Of a stretch of 64,000 bases of DNA, positions 1 through 8,394 are shown piece after piece. How positions within the stretch are numbered: position 1 is the stretch's first letter; every line of letters begins with the position of its first letter. The position numbers and the translations under genes were made by a program. This DNA comes from Carthagonibacter metallireducens (GTDB taxonomy: Bacteria > Gemmatimonadota > Gemmatimonadetes > Palauibacterales > Palauibacteraceae), in the NCBI GenBank assembly GCA_023554445.1, contig JAMJQQ010000081.1, forward strand, positions 1-64,000, in the 5' to 3' direction. The notes below the pieces were generated by a model that made no database searches, was not told the origin of the DNA, and saw only the letters and a list, made by a program, of their open reading frames with translations.

Positions 1-185
1 GACTCGATCTCGAGCATCTCGTTGGCCACCGCCGAAGAGAGCCCCCAGATCCGGGCGACTCCGTCCCGGACCTCGAGTACCTCTCCGACCTCTTCCATTC
101 GAAGGTCTTCGTGGTAATGGTCGATCTGCTCGAGCAGCGCCTTCTTGATCTCGCCGGCGCGCAGCGTTGCGTCAGACGTCGCCAT
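1..185 (-). CDS. atpA: ATP synthase F1 subunit alpha, N-terminal part (cut by window edge)
   Basis: The ATG at 185 opens a frame that stays open to base 1, giving about 61 residues. It contains LRAGEIKKALLEQI followed by VGEVLEVRDGVARIWGL, the usual alpha-subunit start: a short helix, then the beginning of the beta-barrel domain. The nucleotide-binding domain lies outside the window. It follows atpH after 27 bases on the same strand, the standard delta-alpha order, so it belongs to the same operon. The subunit forms the non-catalytic half of the alpha3-beta3 head. Gamma, beta and epsilon genes cannot be seen from here. Confidence 0.93.
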   Translation of the reverse strand, partial: MATSDATLRAGEIKKALLEQIDHYHEDLRMEEVGEVLEVRDGVARIWGLSSAVANEMLEIE

Positions 186-212
186 GATTCTCGTATTCCC
201 GCCGTTGATGAG

Positions 213-794
213 TTATTCGGGTGATCCGGAATCGCTCGCGGCCACTGCGGCCGCATTCTCGTCCAGCAGGGCGCGACGCATCAGTTGCAGCCGACGTCGC
301 ACCGACCCGTCCAGAACCCGGTCCTTCACCCGCACTACGAGTCCTCCGATGATCTCTCTGTCCGTCCGGAAGTCCGCGGCGACTTCCCCTTCGAGGAATC
401 TCGACAACGCCGCCTCAAGCTCGCCCCGGAAAACCTCGTCCGCCTCGAACGGAAGTGTAACGCTGGCGTGCACCCGGCCTGTCCGTTCGTTGAGGATCTC
501 ACGATAGGCGTCCTCCATGAGCGGGATCAGGCCCTGTCTCCGCTTGTCGAGCACCACCTGAAGAAACCGGATGAAAGGCTCCGGATATCGGTCTCCGAGC
601 ACCGATCGGAGGACGCGCTTCTTCTCCTCCATGGCCACGCGAGGCGTGTTCAGGAACGCACGGAACGGAGGACTCTCCCGATAGAGAGATCCGATCTCGC
701 CCAGCATGGTCAGCCACTCTTCCTGTGCGTCTTCGCGCTCGGCGAGGGCGTAGAGTGCGTCAGCGTAGTTCCTTGCTACCGCGTAACGGCTCAC
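213..794 (-). CDS. atpH: ATP synthase F1 subunit delta
   Basis: A protein of 193 residues of the OSCP/delta family, the peripheral stalk piece that ties the F1 head to the b subunits. The N-terminal segment VARNYADALYALA (residues about 6-18) is the family signature, and the C-terminal domain carries the typical IIGGLVVRVKDRVLDGSV stretch. The start is a GTG whose bases overlap the atpF stop (GTGA at 794-791), so translation is probably coupled. The length is slightly above the usual 175-185 residues because of an Ala/Ser-rich tail. Confidence 0.93.
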   Translation of the reverse strand: MSRYAVARNYADALYALAEREDAQEEWLTMLGEIGSLYRESPPFRAFLNTPRVAMEEKKRVLRSVLGDRYPEPFIRFLQVVLDKRRQGLIPLMEDAYREILNERTGRVHASVTLPFEADEVFRGELEAALSRFLEGEVAADFRTDREIIGGLVVRVKDRVLDGSVRRRLQLMRRALLDENAAAVAASDSGSPE

Positions 795-1354
795 TCGATT
801 CCCGCCATGTAGTCACGGACGAGACGGCGATTGCCCTCGTCATCCAGGTGCTCGTGGATCAGCCGCTCCGCGGCGGCGATCGCCAGATCGACTGATTCCC
901 GGCGGACGGTGGCCATCATGTCATCCCGCTCGCGCTCCAGCTCGCGGCGGGCCTTCTCTAGCATCGCCTCGTGCTCTTTCCTCGCTTCGGCGAGGATGTC
1001 CTGCCGGAGTTGCTCGCCTGCCTCCCGGCCCTGGGCGAGAATCTCTCTCGCCTCCAGGCGTGCTTCGTCCAGCTGGCGCTGGTGCTCGTCGAGCAGTCGG
1101 CGAGCCTCTTCGCGGTCCGCCCGGGCCGAGTCGATCGCACCCTGGATCCGCGACTGCCGCTGCTCGAGTCCACTCGCGATGGCGGGAAACGCCTTCCACG
1201 AGAGTACGCCGAGCGTCAGCAGGAAGAGCACCCAGGTCCAGATCATCAGGCCGAGGTTGAGCGAAAAGACGCCCGAACCGCCCTCGGCAGCGAGAACTGC
1301 ATCGGGGAGGGCGAAGATCAGCATCGTCGCCCCCGCAATTCGGCGTGTCAGCAT
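791..1354 (-). CDS. atpF: ATP synthase F0 subunit b
   Basis: A protein of 187 residues forming the membrane-anchored peripheral stalk. The first 22 residues resemble a signal peptide (hydrophobic run ending ALPDAVLAAEGG). The true membrane helix follows at about residues 33-52 (LGLMIWTWVLFLLTLGVLSW), then a long charged helix typical of subunit b. An extra N-terminal hydrophobic segment is not universal in this family; here the neighbouring atpB has one as well. It lies between atpE and atpH in the normal operon order and overlaps atpH by 4 bases. Confidence 0.93.
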   Translation of the reverse strand: MLTRRIAGATMLIFALPDAVLAAEGGSGVFSLNLGLMIWTWVLFLLTLGVLSWKAFPAIASGLEQRQSRIQGAIDSARADREEARRLLDEHQRQLDEARLEAREILAQGREAGEQLRQDILAEARKEHEAMLEKARRELERERDDMMATVRRESVDLAIAAAERLIHEHLDDEGNRRLVRDYMAGIE

Positions 1355-1375
1355 ACCTCTCTGACCGACCCTTCC

Positions 1376-1627
1376 TTACTTGATGAAGCCGGCGATCACG
1401 AGCCCGAACAGAGCGGCGCCCTCGATGAGCGCGGCGAGGATGATCGATCCGGTCTGGATCTGAGCGGCGGCTTCCGGCTGGCGTGCCATAGCATCGGCCA
1501 TCTGGCCTCCGATCCGGCCGATACCGAGTCCGGCGCCGATCACAACACCGGCGGCGCCGAGCACGGCCATTCCGGCTCCGATGTCGCCGATCCCGGTCTC
1601 CTGAAGCAGAGCGAGCATGTTGAGCAT
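1376..1627 (-). CDS. atpE: ATP synthase F0 subunit c
   Basis: A protein of 83 residues with two membrane helices forming the rotor ring. Helix 1 is glycine-rich (GAAGVVIGAGLGIGRIGG), the polar loop has the conserved ARQPE, and helix 2 carries the ion-binding glutamate at about residue 69 in ALIEGAALFG. The residue after this glutamate is Gly rather than the Ser of well-studied sodium-binding rings, which favours protons; this is inference only. The start is ATG at 1627, between atpB and atpF in the standard order. Confidence 0.95.
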   Translation of the reverse strand: MLNMLALLQETGIGDIGAGMAVLGAAGVVIGAGLGIGRIGGQMADAMARQPEAAAQIQTGSIILAALIEGAALFGLVIAGFIK

Positions 1628-1684
1628 CTCGGGGGTCTCCTTGTTAGTCCCGTTTGAAACATCCGACCCGGTCCACCGGCAGCA

Positions 1685-2782
1685 TCAGTGTGCGTGCCGG
1701 ATGAGACCGATGAACACCGCTGTCAGCGCGGTGAATATGTAGGCCTGAAGAAAGGCCACGAAGATCTCCAGAAACATCACGAACAGACCGAGTAGAAGCG
1801 ACCCGGTGATCGCCGCGACGCCAGTAATCCGGGTGAAGCTGCCATACGTCAGGATAAGCCCCAGCAGCGCCAGGATCACGAAGTGCCCGGCCGTCATGTT
1901 GGCGAACAGTCGAACCGCCAGCGCGAACGGCTTCGCGAGCTTCCCGATCAGCTCGACCGGTGTCATGATGATCAGCATTACGACGCGCATCACCGGGTGC
2001 AGCCCGGGAGGTGCGTAGAATATCGTTCCCAGCCACCCCTTGAAGCCGAGTTCCGACATGCCGGCCGCCTCTACCACCACCAGCGATATGAGCGCGAGGG
2101 CCGCCGTGACCATGATGTTCGACGTCGACGTGGCCCCGAACGGCACCAGCCCGAGGAGGTTGGCGAACAGGATGAAGAAGAAGAGCGTCACCACGTAGGG
2201 AACGTACTTCTCCCCGCCGTGCCCGATGTTCGCGAGCGCCACGTCATCGCGCAGGTAGACGTAGAAAGTCTCGAACGCGTTGAGCATTCCCTTCGGCGCT
2301 TCCCCCTCCTCCTGAGTCCGCGTTGCCCGACGGGCGGCGATCCACACGGTGAGAATCGTGAGCAGCGTCGCGAGCCAGAGGAAGACGACGTGCTTCGTCG
2401 GTGACATGTCGATCTCGAAATTGCCGATCTGGATCGGCGGCACCCGCGGCAACGCCACCTTGATCGATCCGAACTCCAGCTCATGGGAATCGACGATGTG
2501 GTGCATCATGGCGTCGGTGCCCCACTCCTCGGCGTGAGCACCTTCCTCGTCGCCGTGCTCGGCTGCACCTCCGGCATGCTTCTCGGTTTCCTGGTCAGTT
2601 GCCTTGCCGTGCGTGTCCTCGGACTCGCCGGCGGTCTCTCCATGCTCCTGCGGAGCGATCGAAATGGTCGTCGTTGCAGAACGCACCGCCCCCGCAGGCG
2701 CCGCGGATCGTGCGGCGTCGGAAGCCGGTGGGAGCGCCACCAGCGATGCCATCAGGAGTGCAGCGAGCATCGACCTCTTCAC
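1685..2782 (-). CDS. atpB: ATP synthase F0 subunit a with an extended exported N-terminus
   Basis: About 365 residues, against roughly 240-280 for many relatives. The C-terminal two thirds is a normal subunit a, with several membrane helices and the essential arginine in KPFALAVRLFANMTAGH. The extra N-terminal part is a signal-peptide-like segment (MLAALLMASLVALPPASDA) followed by about 80 hydrophilic residues rich in Glu, His and Gly. The chosen start is GTG at 2782, because it overlaps the stop of the upstream gene as GTGA; an ATG four codons later (2770) is possible. A longer open frame continues upstream but runs through the preceding gene and is not used. Confidence 0.92.
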   Translation of the reverse strand: MKRSMLAALLMASLVALPPASDAARSAAPAGAVRSATTTISIAPQEHGETAGESEDTHGKATDQETEKHAGGAAEHGDEEGAHAEEWGTDAMMHHIVDSHELEFGSIKVALPRVPPIQIGNFEIDMSPTKHVVFLWLATLLTILTVWIAARRATRTQEEGEAPKGMLNAFETFYVYLRDDVALANIGHGGEKYVPYVVTLFFFILFANLLGLVPFGATSTSNIMVTAALALISLVVVEAAGMSELGFKGWLGTIFYAPPGLHPVMRVVMLIIMTPVELIGKLAKPFALAVRLFANMTAGHFVILALLGLILTYGSFTRITGVAAITGSLLLGLFVMFLEIFVAFLQAYIFTALTAVFIGLIRHAH

Positions 2783-3168
2783 TGATTGATTTCGTCCGGC
2801 GATGCGGATCGCGCCGTGAGCGCCAGCCAAACCGCCTCCAGCAACAGGTACGTCACCAGTGCGAACGCGTACGCGAGCACAGCATTCCTGCCCCGCCCGA
2901 GCAGCGCAGAAAGCCCCCACAGTAACGCCAGTCCGCCGAAGCGAGCCGCCATGCCCGCTACCCAGGGGTTCGTGACCGGTCGACCGGCTTCGAGCGCACC
3001 TGCCAGTGGCCAGAAGCTCGCGGCCTGCACCGCCCAGGCCAGCGCCAGTCCCGCCGTGACTCCGGCCGCGGAGACTCCGGACACGATCGCCGTCACGCCC
3101 CCGACCGCCGCTACCAGTCCCGTGACTGCCAGATACGCCACACGGTGCGTCTCGACCCGATCAGTCAC
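2779..3168 (-). CDS. Small four-helix membrane protein in the atp operon, AtpI-like position
   Basis: About 129 residues with four predicted membrane helices (roughly 10-32, 36-55, 70-88 and 93-115) and a short polar tail ending DEINQ. The start is a GTG at 3168 that overlaps the end of atpZ by 8 bases, and its stop overlaps the atpB start. In other bacteria this slot, between the first small gene and atpB, holds AtpI, a protein that helps assemble the c-ring or supplies magnesium. No clear AtpI motif can be read here, so the role is inferred from position and topology only. Confidence 0.7.
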   Translation of the reverse strand: MTDRVETHRVAYLAVTGLVAAVGGVTAIVSGVSAAGVTAGLALAWAVQAASFWPLAGALEAGRPVTNPWVAGMAARFGGLALLWGLSALLGRGRNAVLAYAFALVTYLLLEAVWLALTARSASPDEINQ

Positions 3169-3418
3169 TCTCCGGCTCGTCGTCCTTTCGGGTCCTCCGG
3201 GGTTCCAGCACGAGAGACCGGTACATGGTATAGAACCCGGCCCCGAAACCGATGAAAGTCCCGAGTAAGACGAAAAGCGGCCCCGTCTGGAGCCGCTCGT
3301 CGGCCATCGATCCCAGCCACGCGAAGAGCGCCGTGGACAGGCCGAGAGTGAGTCCGTGCCCGCTGTAGCGACCCAATTGGGCCAGGGCACGATTCTCGCG
3401 CCCGTCAGATTGCTGCAC
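3161..3418 (-). CDS. atpZ: AtpZ/AtpI-family small membrane protein, first gene of the atp operon
   Basis: 85 residues with two membrane helices. The first (about 19-37, GLTLGLSTALFAWLGSMAD) and the second (about 47-65, LFVLLGTFIGFGAGFYTMYR) match the AtpZ family seen at the head of many atp operons. The start is GTG at 3418, some 24 bases downstream of the predicted transcription start. AtpZ proteins are thought to work with AtpI in magnesium or calcium handling and ATP synthase assembly. The charged C-terminus (RTRKDDEPESD) lies after the last helix. Confidence 0.82.
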   Translation of the reverse strand: MQQSDGRENRALAQLGRYSGHGLTLGLSTALFAWLGSMADERLQTGPLFVLLGTFIGFGAGFYTMYRSLVLEPRRTRKDDEPESD

Positions 3419-3448
3419 CAGCTTCTACCCCCGGTGACGGCCGCGGCG

Positions 3449-3477
3449 ACTATACCCGCTTGTGAAAATGTACGCAA
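3449..3477 (-). promoter_or_regulatory. Sigma-70-type promoter of the atp operon
   Basis: On the minus strand TTGCGT (3477-3472) and TATAGT (3454-3449) are separated by 17 bases. The predicted start of transcription near 3442 leaves a leader of about 24 bases before atpZ. The -10 box matches five of six consensus bases. Confidence 0.6.
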
Positions 3478-3487
3478 GATCGAGTTC

Positions 3488-3517
3488 TTGACGGGAAGCG
3501 ATCTTCTGATCTACGCT
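3488..3517 (+). promoter_or_regulatory. Possible promoter for the MoxR gene
   Basis: TTGACG (3488-3493) and TACGCT (3512-3517) have 18 bases between them. The -35 box is good and the -10 box keeps only the first, second and last consensus bases. The site faces the MoxR gene from inside the divergent intergenic region. Confidence 0.35.
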
Positions 3518-3588
3518 CTTCGCCGCCGGATCGATGGGCCGGGCCGACCGGTCGGACACGCCGGACCACGCCGAACGCGGACGCAGGG

Positions 3589-4605
3589 ATGCTCACTGGA
3601 GCGAAGTCAGGTACCGAGGGCGGCGGAGACGTTGAGCTCCTCGAGAGGCTCACGATTACCCGGGCGCAGATCGAGTCCCAGGTCGCAAGACGGATCGTGG
3701 GCCAGTCGGAGGTCGTCGAGAAACTGCTCGTCGCGCTCCTCGCCGGCGGACACGCACTGGTCGTGGGCGTGCCCGGCCTTGCGAAGACGACGTTGATCGC
3801 GACGCTCGCCGATACGCTCGATCTGAGCTTTCATCGCATCCAGTTCACTCCCGATCTCATGCCGTCGGACATAACGGGCACTGAGGTCCTCGACGAGGAC
3901 CACGATTCGGGACGCCGGGTGTTCCGATTCGTTCGCGGGCCGATTTTCGCCCAGGTGATCCTGGCGGACGAGATAAACCGGACCCCCCCGAAGACCCAGG
4001 CGGCCCTGCTGCAGGCGATGCAGGAAGGCGAAGTGACTGCAGGCAGCTCGACATTTTCCCTCGACAGGCCCTTCTTCGTGCTCGCCACGCAGAACCCGAT
4101 CGAACACGAGGGAACGTATCCTCTCCCGGAAGCGCAGCTCGACAGGTTCATGCTCGAGCTCCGCATCACCTATCCGAGCTTCGAGGAAGAACTGGCGGTC
4201 GCGGCGCTCACGACGGGCGGAAGCCCTCCCGAAGTGGAGCCGGTGATCGACGGAGAGCAGCTTCTGGCCTTCCAGGAACTCGTGAGACGGGTGCCCGCGC
4301 CTCGCTCGGTCGTGGAAGCGGCCGTGAAGCTCGCGCGCTCTACGCGTCCGGACGATTCCGAGGCCCCGCTATTCGTCCGCGAAATGATCGCGTGGGGAGC
4401 CGGGCCGCGCGCGTCCCAATACCTGGTGCTCGGCGCCCGAGCGAGAGCTGCACTTCATGGTCGCGCAGCCCCGGATTTCGAAGACATCAGAACGATCGCG
4501 CCCGACGTGCTCCGGCACCGGATCGTCCCGGGCTTCGAAGCGGAAGCGGCGGGACGCAGTGCCGACGATCTTGTTGCCGAGCTGATCCACACCGTGATTC
4601 CCTGA
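3589..4605 (+). CDS. MoxR-family AAA+ ATPase
   Basis: 338 residues. Walker A is GVPGLAKT at about 60-67, Walker B is VILADE at about 123-128, followed by INRTPPKTQAALLQAMQE, which is diagnostic for MoxR. A sensor region, LATQNPIEHEGTYPLPEAQ, follows. MoxR ATPases act as chaperones that mature metal- or membrane-associated protein complexes, usually with a von Willebrand factor A partner. No such partner is next to it here; the following gene is a CBS membrane protein 18 bases downstream. The ATG at 3589 is the first start in frame, though the first 14 residues look unstructured. Confidence 0.9.
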   Translation: MLTGAKSGTEGGGDVELLERLTITRAQIESQVARRIVGQSEVVEKLLVALLAGGHALVVGVPGLAKTTLIATLADTLDLSFHRIQFTPDLMPSDITGTEVLDEDHDSGRRVFRFVRGPIFAQVILADEINRTPPKTQAALLQAMQEGEVTAGSSTFSLDRPFFVLATQNPIEHEGTYPLPEAQLDRFMLELRITYPSFEEELAVAALTTGGSPPEVEPVIDGEQLLAFQELVRRVPAPRSVVEAAVKLARSTRPDDSEAPLFVREMIAWGAGPRASQYLVLGARARAALHGRAAPDFEDIRTIAPDVLRHRIVPGFEAEAAGRSADDLVAELIHTVIP

Positions 4606-4623
4606 TCCGGCGCACCCAGAACG

Positions 4624-5964
4624 ATGAACACCCTCACCGTCCTGTTGTCGCTTGGCGGCCTCGTACTGCTCTCGGGTTTCTTCTCTGGATCGGAGATCGC
4701 TCTGTTTTCGGTGCCTCTGACGCGGGCACGGGCGCTGGCCGAAGAAGGCGTGAAGGGCGCGAAAGCGCTCTATCGACTCAAGTCGAATCCCGAGCGGCTG
4801 CTGGTCACGCTTCTCATCGGCAACAACGTCGTCAATATTGGAGCGGCTTCGGTCGCCACCTACGCGGCAACAGAGGCGTTCGGCTCGGCGGGTGTCGGGA
4901 TCGCCACCGGAGGGATGACGCTCCTCGTGCTCTTCTTCGGCGAGATCATCCCGAAGACGTACGCGGCGGCGCATGCGCTCAGACTCTCCCTCTTCACCGC
5001 GCCGCTCTTCCTGTGGCTTACCCGGCTGGCTCTCCCGATCGTCCTTCCGTTCGAGGCCATCAGCCGACTCGTTCTCCCCCGTAGCCGCACGATTCCCAGC
5101 GTTACCGAATCGGAGATTCGGGCCCTGACACAACTCGGACACCAGACGGGTGCGATAGAGGAACACGAGCGTGAGCTGATCGAGCGAGCCTTCGCCCTCG
5201 ACAATACGCGCGCCTGGGAGGTAATGACGCCGCGGACCGAGATCTTCGCGTGGCCAGCAGACAGGAAGCTGAGCGACATCGCCGACGAACTGGACACTGT
5301 GCCGTTCAGCCGCATTCCGTTGCACGGCGACAGCATGGACGAGATCGTCGGCGTGCTCTACGTGCGGGACGCCTACGAAGCCTTGAAGGCGGGGAAAGGT
5401 AGTCTCCCTCTGGGTTCCCTGGGCCGCCAGCCTCTGTTCGTGCCGCATTCCGTCTCCCTGGTGCAGCTGCTCGGGAATTTCCGTTCGCGCCGAATTCACA
5501 TGGGAGTCGTCGTGGACGAGCACGGAGGCACCGACGGTGTCGTCACGCTGGAAGACATCCTGGAAGAGCTCGTCGGAGAGATCGTGGATGAGCGGGACCT
5601 CCCCGAGGATTCGGTGGTCCGTGTCGATCGTAACGAAATCGTCGTCGATGCCGGCATCGATATCAAGGAGATCAATCAGCTGCTGGGAACCCGGTTTCCG
5701 GTTCTGGAGCACCGCACGATCAACGGTGTGCTGCTCGACCGCTTCGGCAGAGTGCCCGAAGCAGGAGAGGCGCTGGAGCTGGACGGGGTGACGATAGAGG
5801 TGCTCGAGGCGAGTGAAACGCAGGTGCAGCGGGCGAGAATTCGCAGTTTTCCGGACCACGAAGCGGGGCAGGGTGAGGAGAGCGCGACAGCTGGCCGCTC
5901 GGGAGATTCAACAGCGACCGGACGGGAGGCGAACGAGGAAAGGGAATTCCCCGGTAAGAACTGA
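4624..5964 (+). CDS. CorC/HlyC-type membrane protein with DUF21 and CBS domains
   Basis: 446 residues. The N-terminal half has the DUF21 (CNNM) fold: helix at about 4-28 with SGFFSGSEIALFS, and the conserved LVTLLIGNNVVNIGAA and LFFGEIIPKTYA. Two CBS motifs lie near 205-330, including VMTPRTEIFAWP and VVDEHGGTDGVVTLEDILEE. A CorC_HlyC transporter-associated domain (about 350-425) closes the protein before a disordered tail. Relatives are linked to magnesium or cobalt efflux; 'hemolysin' is a historical name. It probably shares a transcript with the MoxR gene. It ends 6 bases before the convergent prepilin peptidase gene. Confidence 0.88.
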   Translation: MNTLTVLLSLGGLVLLSGFFSGSEIALFSVPLTRARALAEEGVKGAKALYRLKSNPERLLVTLLIGNNVVNIGAASVATYAATEAFGSAGVGIATGGMTLLVLFFGEIIPKTYAAAHALRLSLFTAPLFLWLTRLALPIVLPFEAISRLVLPRSRTIPSVTESEIRALTQLGHQTGAIEEHERELIERAFALDNTRAWEVMTPRTEIFAWPADRKLSDIADELDTVPFSRIPLHGDSMDEIVGVLYVRDAYEALKAGKGSLPLGSLGRQPLFVPHSVSLVQLLGNFRSRRIHMGVVVDEHGGTDGVVTLEDILEELVGEIVDERDLPEDSVVRVDRNEIVVDAGIDIKEINQLLGTRFPVLEHRTINGVLLDRFGRVPEAGEALELDGVTIEVLEASETQVQRARIRSFPDHEAGQGEESATAGRSGDSTATGREANEEREFPGKN

Positions 5965-5969
5965 CGGAA

Positions 5970-6746
5970 CTAGAGGAACATCGATCGATACTCTTCGACC
6001 AGGGTGTCGGCGAACAGAAACGTGATTGCGGCCCCGAGCGCCAGGAAGACACCGAACGGAACCTCCTTCTTCGTCTTCAGACTTATCGGACCGAAGATCA
6101 GCGTTCCTGCGAGGGCCCCGATGAAGATCGTCAGCATCGCCCCGGCTGGCCCGAGAAATGCCCCGACCATGGCCATCATCTTCATGTCGCCGCCCCCCAT
6201 GGCGGGCTTCCGGAATGCCCATTCGCCAAGCACGCCTACGGCGAACAGAACGCCGAAACCGAGTGCCGCGCCGAATAGTGCGAACGTCGGCGCAGGACTC
6301 CCCGGCAACAGGGAAAGGGCCAACCCGGCTCCCAGCCCGCCCAGGCTCAGGGCGTCGGGAATCAGGTAGTGCCGGGCGTCGATCAGAGCGATGGCCAGCA
6401 GCAGACTGAACAGGATGGCACCCTGCAGCGCGTGCCACGTCGGTCCATACAGGGCGGCGAGTCCCACCCATATCGCCGCCGTCGAGAGCTCGAGGGCCGG
6501 GTAGGCCCAGGAAATCGGCTCGCGGCAGGCTCGACATCTCCCTCGCAGGGCCAGCCAGCTGACAACCGGAACGTTGTCGTACCAGGCAATCGGCTCTCCA
6601 CAGCGCGGACAGCGCGAGCGGGGCCGGATCAGGCTCTCTCCCTTTGGAAGCCGGCCGATGCAGACGTTCAGAAAGGACCCGACGGCCAGTCCCAGTACTC
6701 CCGCATAGAGCAGGAACAACACCTCAGTCGCTCCCTGCACCCGCAC
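5970..6746 (-). CDS. pilD: Type IV prepilin peptidase / N-methyltransferase
   Basis: 258 residues, an inner-membrane aspartic protease. The zinc-binding region has two CxxC pairs (Cys46/49 and Cys71/74), the usual N-terminal domain. The catalytic aspartates sit in LIDARHYLIPD (Asp123) and GGGDMKMM (Asp187). It cuts the leader of prepilins and methylates the new N-terminus, so it should process PilA (45196) and the two pseudopilins (37337, 37816) in this window, although it lies some 30 kb away from them. The start overlaps the end of the upstream methyltransferase gene by 23 bases. Confidence 0.95.
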   Translation of the reverse strand: MRVQGATEVLFLLYAGVLGLAVGSFLNVCIGRLPKGESLIRPRSRCPRCGEPIAWYDNVPVVSWLALRGRCRACREPISWAYPALELSTAAIWVGLAALYGPTWHALQGAILFSLLLAIALIDARHYLIPDALSLGGLGAGLALSLLPGSPAPTFALFGAALGFGVLFAVGVLGEWAFRKPAMGGGDMKMMAMVGAFLGPAGAMLTIFIGALAGTLIFGPISLKTKKEVPFGVFLALGAAITFLFADTLVEEYRSMFL

Positions 6747-7503
6747 CTCCGAGAATTCGATCCAGCAGTATGGCTGCCGCTATCGCCACGTTGAGTGACT
6801 CCGCACCGCCGGCCTGTTCGATCGCCACGATTCTCTCTGCCGCGTCCCTGATCTCCCGGGAGACGCCCGCTCCCTCGTTCCCCACCGCGAGCGCTACCCG
6901 ATCGGGACACGGGTCACCTCTCTGCAGGGCGACTCCGTCCGCTGCGCTTGCCCATATCGGGATTCCCCGGCCGCCGACGAAGTGGATCGCCTCGCCGGAG
7001 TCCATCTCCACGAGCGGAACCCTGAAGCTCGCACCTGCCGCCGCCCGCACGACCTTGGGCGACCAGGGGTCCACGGTTCCGGGCAACACGATCACTCCCC
7101 CGGCGCCCAGCGCCTCGGCCGTTCGAATCAGGGTACCCAGGTTTCCGGGATCCTGCACACCGTCCACCATGAGCAACCGCGAACCGACCACCTCCGGGTC
7201 AACACGCGGAATGACCGCGACTGCGAGGATACCCTGCGGCGTGACCGTGTCCGAAACCTCGGCCAGGTCCCGCGCAGACACCCGTTCGCACGGCACCTGC
7301 CTGTCCTCGAGCCGAACGAGAATCTCCCGCACCGCAGGCTCGGATCCAGCCGGGTCGGTGTAAAGGCAGTGCTTCACCTCCACGTCCGCATCCACCAGCT
7401 CGCCGACGACCCTCCAACCCTCCGCCAGAAACAGGCCCGCTCTCACCCTCTCCTTGCGCCGGGAGAGCGCAGCCAGCCGCTTGTGCAGCGTACGACTGAT
7501 CAT
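6724..7503 (-). CDS. SpoU/TrmH-family RNA 2'-O-methyltransferase
   Basis: About 259 residues from the ATG at 7503 (MISRTLHKRL). The N-terminal substrate-binding domain includes ERVRAGLFLAEGWRVV. The C-terminal SPOUT knot domain carries motif 1 (DGVQDPGNLGTLIRTAEALG), motif 2 (AVGNEGAGVS) and motif 3 (GGAESLNVAIAAAILL). Proteins of this type methylate ribose in 23S rRNA or tRNA using S-adenosylmethionine; the exact target cannot be told from sequence. A longer open frame extends upstream but overlaps the divergent thiD region and lacks family similarity. Confidence 0.88.
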   Translation of the reverse strand: MISRTLHKRLAALSRRKERVRAGLFLAEGWRVVGELVDADVEVKHCLYTDPAGSEPAVREILVRLEDRQVPCERVSARDLAEVSDTVTPQGILAVAVIPRVDPEVVGSRLLMVDGVQDPGNLGTLIRTAEALGAGGVIVLPGTVDPWSPKVVRAAAGASFRVPLVEMDSGEAIHFVGGRGIPIWASAADGVALQRGDPCPDRVALAVGNEGAGVSREIRDAAERIVAIEQAGGAESLNVAIAAAILLDRILGGAGAGSD

Positions 7504-7593
7504 CGGGAACCAGACTCCGGCCGATCGATCTGGCATGCACCCGCCGCCGATCGGACTGAGGTCGGCGCGCAGGAACGCGCAAGGAGTGATGAC

Positions 7594-8394
7594 ATGAACG
7601 CAGCGATCCGGCCGCCCGTGGCCCTGACCATTGCCGGCAGCGATTCCGGCGGCGGTGCCGGCATCCAGGCCGATCTCAAGACCTTCCATGCGTTTGGAGT
7701 CTTCGGGACCTCAGCCCTGACAGCGATCACCGCCCAGAATACCCTGGGCGTCCGGGCCGTCCATGCCGTCCCCCCCGAGATCGTGGAGGGGCAGATCAGG
7801 GCGGTATGCGACGACCTCCAGCCCTCCTCATGCAAGTCGGGGATGCTAGCCGACACGCCGATCATCGAGGCGGTAGCTCGAACGCTCATCGACGCAGCCA
7901 TCCCCGAGTACGTGCTGGATCCGGTAATGGTGGCGACCAGCGGAGACCGGCTGCTCGCCGAATCCGCCGTTGCTGCGCTTCGCACAGAGCTGATTCCGCT
8001 CTGCACTCTCGTGACACCCAACATACCGGAAACCGAATTACTCGCGGGGATGGCGGTGGAGAACGAAACGGGAATGAGGCGGGCCGCCGAGCGAATTCTC
8101 GACTTGGGGGCCCCGGCCGTCCTGATCAAGGGCGGCCACCTGCCCGGCGCGAAGGTCGTGGACCTGCTCATCACGCCTTCAGGGGAATCGGTGTGGCGCG
8201 TCGATCGGCTGCCTGCCGGAAACGCACACGGAACCGGTTGTACGCTTTCGGCCGCGATTGCCGCCGGTCTCGCCGCAGGGCATGGCCTGGAGGCTTCCAC
8301 GGATCGAGCAATCGGGTATACCCGGCGGGCTCTCGAGACCGCACCGGGTCTTGGATCCGGAGCCACTCCCCTCAACCACTGGGCGCTGCCGTAA
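7594..8394 (+). CDS. thiD: Hydroxymethylpyrimidine / phosphomethylpyrimidine kinase
   Basis: 266 residues. ALTIAGSDSGGGAGIQADLKT at the N-terminus is the ThiD signature, and the anion hole and catalytic cysteine region is GNAHGTGCTLSAAIAA near residues 209-224. The enzyme phosphorylates hydroxymethylpyrimidine twice in thiamine synthesis. The ATG at 7594 is preceded by AAGGAG at good spacing (7581-7586), which decides the start over a longer upstream frame. No other thiamine gene and no TPP riboswitch is near. Its last 23 bases overlap the convergent nucleoside phosphorylase gene. Confidence 0.94.
   Translation: MNAAIRPPVALTIAGSDSGGGAGIQADLKTFHAFGVFGTSALTAITAQNTLGVRAVHAVPPEIVEGQIRAVCDDLQPSSCKSGMLADTPIIEAVARTLIDAAIPEYVLDPVMVATSGDRLLAESAVAALRTELIPLCTLVTPNIPETELLAGMAVENETGMRRAAERILDLGAPAVLIKGGHLPGAKVVDLLITPSGESVWRVDRLPAGNAHGTGCTLSAAIAAGLAAGHGLEASTDRAIGYTRRALETAPGLGSGATPLNHWALP

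Noticed and set aside
3382..3396. GG-N10-GC sigma-54-like match
   Set aside because: It lies within the atpZ coding sequence, has no matching -12 element and faces no suitable gene.
7504..7593. Possible TPP riboswitch ahead of thiD
   Set aside because: Only 90 bases separate the divergent genes and no thi-box sequence is visible.
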